From NCBI RefSeq assembly GCF_041956535.1, contig NW_027192194.1:279444-343443 (forward strand): 64,000 nucleotides of DNA, given 5' to 3'. Position 1 is the first letter of the stretch. Every line of letters starts with the position of its first letter. A model generated the notes under the pieces. The model worked only from the letters and a program-made list of their open reading frames with translations. It had not been told where the DNA came from and searched no databases. This stretch comes from Calcarisporiella thermophila CBS 279.70 (taxonomy: Eukaryota > Calcarisporiellomycota). Below are positions 61,384-64,000 of this stretch, piece after piece. Both the position numbers and the translations under genes were made by a program.

Positions 61384-62863
61384 TCAAATACACTTGAGAA
61401 TTTGGTATTGTTTGTCAGTCCGAATTATAAAATCCGCATGTGGAGCATTAGCCCAATAAATTATGTTCATGTTATAGCGCTCAAGATATGTGCGCAGCCG
61501 CGGCCCATGTACAATGCGATCACCACCACTAATGAACACGAAGGTTGGTAATTTTTGAGGGAGCTGGTGTGGAAAGAGAAGCGCCTCATGCCACCAGAAA
61601 GCTCTACAAACAACGCGTGAGATTCCAAGTTCCGTTTGTAGTAAATACCATCTCATGAGCTCGAGTCCACTAGTGGGTTTGCGATACACAAAGTTCAAAA
61701 CCGTGTATGGCTCCCAAAGCATGAAACAGATCGGATCAATAAGCAAAAGTTGCTCAATATATTTTGGTCTTCGTTTTGCAACCCATCCTGCAATGATGGT
61801 GCCAAACGAGTGTCCGATCCAAGTGGCTTTGGTTATTTGGTGTTGTTTAAACAGATGATCAATTGCGAAGAGGGTTTCGGACATTGTTGGAACATAAAAG
61901 TCAAGCCGCATAGAGACATGTGGAAGTTCTAAGAGAAGGATATCACGATCTTCAAATTTAGTAATAAATTTTCTGATAAAAGACACATAAGCTGCTAATC
62001 CTATAGTTAAAATTGTAAGGCTTAGAGTATTCTTGGTTATTTTCTACCGTATTTGATATTTACCGATTCCAATTCCATGTACAAAAATTATTGGCGATTG
62101 TTTTAGCGATTTATCCTGTGCAATATAGGATCCTGGTCTCATCCAGTATGATAGATGCCCACATTGCATCCTTCGAAAACCTTGATAAGAGAGATATAAG
62201 CCCATAACTAAATCTGCTACCGACACTATTCCATATACAACAAGGGGCCGACTAAGTGAAGTGAAGGGATCCAAAGTCATTCGCATGCAGTTGACATTGG
62301 AATTATATCCGTTTTCTAGTTTAGAGCCTATTTTCTGTTCCAGAATACGGATCATCCCCTCCGTTGTTTGCACTTCTTGCACTGTCAATTCATCCAAATA
62401 TTTATCATAAAAAGCCCACCCCAAATATTCGCGTATATTTTCCTTTCGTAAATCATTAACATGTGCACCATTGAACCAGAGAGAGAGTGTAGCAGTGATC
62501 TCAGTAGCATGCGAGCAACACTCGAAGAAGATGCGATTCATTTCCTGGGGAGAGAGAGAAGGAGGGAGTACGCGATGCTGTAATCGCTTAGAGGTACGGT
62601 AGTAATATACTGAGAAGGCACACTCTGCCGCGCTCCAAAATAATGCAATTACACGCCATCTTAATTCAAGTATGTTAGAGAGAAATATCCTGCAGATTTA
62701 TAAAGTTCTTATATAGATAATACCTTGGGAGAGAACACATGGTTCCATTTCTAATAATAAAATCGCGAATCGCTAGTGTAACATTGGCCCAACAGAGTGC
62801 AGTAATGCCATAGATTGGGAACACAAAGGCAAAAAGTACAATGTAGTAATCCCAACGTGGCAT
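61384..62863 (-). CDS. Membrane-associated alpha/beta hydrolase
   Basis: Three exons on the minus strand, 62863-62724, 62659-62064 and 62000-61384, give 450 residues. The N-terminus has two hydrophobic spans (YYIVLFAFVFPIYGITALCW and WRVIALFWSAAECAFSVYYY). The fold signals follow: PIIFVHGIGIG (oxyanion loop, split by intron 2), the nucleophile elbow TWIGHSFGTIIAGW, the acid region FVFISGGDRIVHGPRL and the histidine in NAPHADFI. The Ser-Asp-His set is therefore complete. Substrate is unknown; a lipid or ester hydrolase of the ER or other membrane is a reasonable guess. Between the anchor and the catalytic core is a helical segment of about 150 residues (including REYLGWAFYDKYLDELTVQE) that looks family-specific. 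Confidence 0.83.
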
Positions 62864-63683
62864 TGGAATGAACTAGGACATTTACAATAGTGATAGATGG
62901 TGAGTTAACTGAATAGGTCGATTAAAATAGGTTATATATAAGGAATTTTTTCTATCTGCAAATAAAAGTTGAGGGTGAGTATGCGATATCAAATTCAGTA
63001 AAGCTATTAATTTTCAAAACTTGTTAGATATTTTCATTACTAAATGAATTCTCTAGAATTCACTATTAAAAATTATGTAGGATCTCGTCTTTTAGGCTAG
63101 CAAGTATAGAATGACTTGACACCATGCTAACGAATTATCCTAGTATTTATATAAAGCTCCAAGCTGCGAAAATGGTGAAGAGGAAATTTTTGACTCTTTG
63201 CCATTTCACACACATATGGCAGTATTTACATAATTGGGGATTACAAAGAGGTATGTGTTAAAGAATTTATGTAAATATGTATGTTTAAATTCAACTATCC
63301 ATTAGACGCTATTACCTTTCAAGCATTAATTTTTCAGAAAAATCTCCCTCTTTTATGCCAGGCTCACTTAGCTATTTTCCTAGCGACTGTTAGAAGAGAA
63401 AATGCTACGGCCATCTAAATAATATAAGTTTTATCTTGAGGTTCAGTTGAAGAGACCATTGAAAATACCGCATTGAAAATGAGATAATTCTAATAGTCAA
63501 AATTTTGTCATTTTTTGAATATAGAAATGGCAGGTCTGATTATTAAGGAGCTTTATTGAAGTGTCTGTGCAAAATGGAAAAAACCACTAATTAATACGTC
63601 ATCAAATTCATTTCGACTAACTAGCAGTTTTTAGTGACGCGAAGAAATTGTAATATCCATTACATTCCGAGAGGCCAACTGTT
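62864..63683. promoter_or_regulatory. Divergent promoter region hydrolase/USO1
   Basis: 820 AT-rich bases. A TATATAAAG box near 63149 is followed at 63171 by an ATG frame of 26 codons. That frame ends at a good donor (GTATGT, 63251) and could splice to a short second exon near 63340. It may be a USO1 leader, a tiny gene or chance. Confidence 0.35.
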
Positions 63684-64000
63684 ATGGATTTTTTTACAAA
63701 AGGCTATAGTGCGCTTCGAGGAGACAAGGGCCAGCATCAGAGCGCAAGTGATACAATTGACAGGCTTTGTGACCGCCTTGCTAATGCTACTCTGCTTGAG
63801 GACCGTCGTGCTGCAGTTTTAAGTCTAAAGGGATTGGCTAAAGATTACCGAAATGTAAGGGAATTAACCAGTTCGACAAATTATTTGTATTAGACTCTTT
63901 TACCACTTCCACGCTCTGATTATCATTATGAAATGATTTTAAATATAAAATGTTCAAATGTTGAATCATCTTACTAAACTCGTTACCTTTATTAGGAGGT
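63684..64000 (+). CDS. USO1: Uso1/p115 vesicle-tethering protein, N-terminal start only
   Basis: Golgi tether acting between ER-derived vesicles and the Golgi. Exon 1, 63684-63854, encodes MDFFTKGYSALRGDKGQ, then TIDRLCDRLANATLLEDRRA and AVLSLKGLAKDYRN. That is the p115/Uso1 head opening (ARM-repeat domain): phases, length and the DRRAAV..LK.L...YR motif all match. A donor (GTAAGG) follows. The next acceptor in the window is TATTAG at 63990-63995, so a second exon starts at 63996 and runs off the end. The intron, about 141 bases, is long for this genome. Confidence 0.85.

Noticed and set aside
63171-63250. Tiny two-exon ORF upstream of USO1
   Set aside because: It has a plausible donor and acceptor but encodes only about 44 residues with no recognisable features, and its ATG is only about 20 bases from the TATA-like box. 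Kept only as a note in the spacer entry.

Overview
The window is nuclear DNA from a fungus. It is AT-rich and intron-rich: most genes carry several short introns of about 45-100 bases, with ordinary GT..AG ends and CTAAC/CTAAT-like branch sites. Lineage-typical proteins include a Zn2Cys6 transcription factor, a chitin deacetylase, a Kre9-like wall protein, an HSPA12-type Hsp70, Imp2, Dbp3 and Atg2. Several genes argue for an early-diverging (Mucoromycota- or Zoopagomycota-like) fungus rather than an ascomycete yeast: Topors, LAMTOR2, PPP4R2, an MTFR-like protein, and above all a probable U12-type AT-AC intron in the PP5 gene. That placement is inference. No tRNA, rRNA, CRISPR array or intact transposon was recognised.

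Layout. 1-8.2 kb: Imp2 protease (3' part, +), a BAR-PH-ArfGAP protein (-), a long AT-rich spacer, then an MTFR-like protein (+). 8.5-21.6 kb: a small secreted protein (-), Efr3 (+), a Zn2Cys6 regulator (-), a multi-pass membrane protein (-) in a GC-richer block, Sec13 (-) and Rpb11 (+). 22.7-37.3 kb: an unidentified 566-residue protein (+), Topors (-), Bet2 (+), a TACO1/YebC protein (-), PSMD5 (-), PP5 (+) and Dbp3 (-). 38.6-51.8 kb: chitin deacetylase (+), PPP4R2 (-), Nfu1 (+), an Na+/H+ antiporter (+), SDHAF2 (-), LAMTOR2 (+), a possible CENP-X-like small gene (-), an Hsp70-like ATPase (+), a UBE2E-type E2 (-), a Kre9-like protein (-) and SDHAF1 (-). 52-64 kb: a C2H2/RGG protein (+), the large Atg2 (+), an alpha/beta hydrolase (-) and the start of Uso1/p115 (+).

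There is no operon-like or cluster logic. These are housekeeping genes packed with convergent and divergent neighbours, often 120-250 bases apart. Loose functional themes recur: membrane traffic (ArfGAP, Sec13, Bet2, Uso1, Efr3, Atg2), mitochondrial maintenance (Imp2, TACO1, Nfu1, SDHAF1, SDHAF2) and ubiquitin/proteasome (Topors, UBE2E, PSMD5).

Gene models were built by hand from splice signals and frame. Summed coding lengths are divisible by three for every complete multi-exon model called at confidence 0.55 or above, except the MTFR-like gene, whose 5' end is unresolved. The strongest unusual signals are in RNA processing: an AT-AC intron, a GC-AG intron, a start-codon-only exon, and 14- and 13-nt exons. 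One gene, SDHAF1, is too short to show up as a long open frame.
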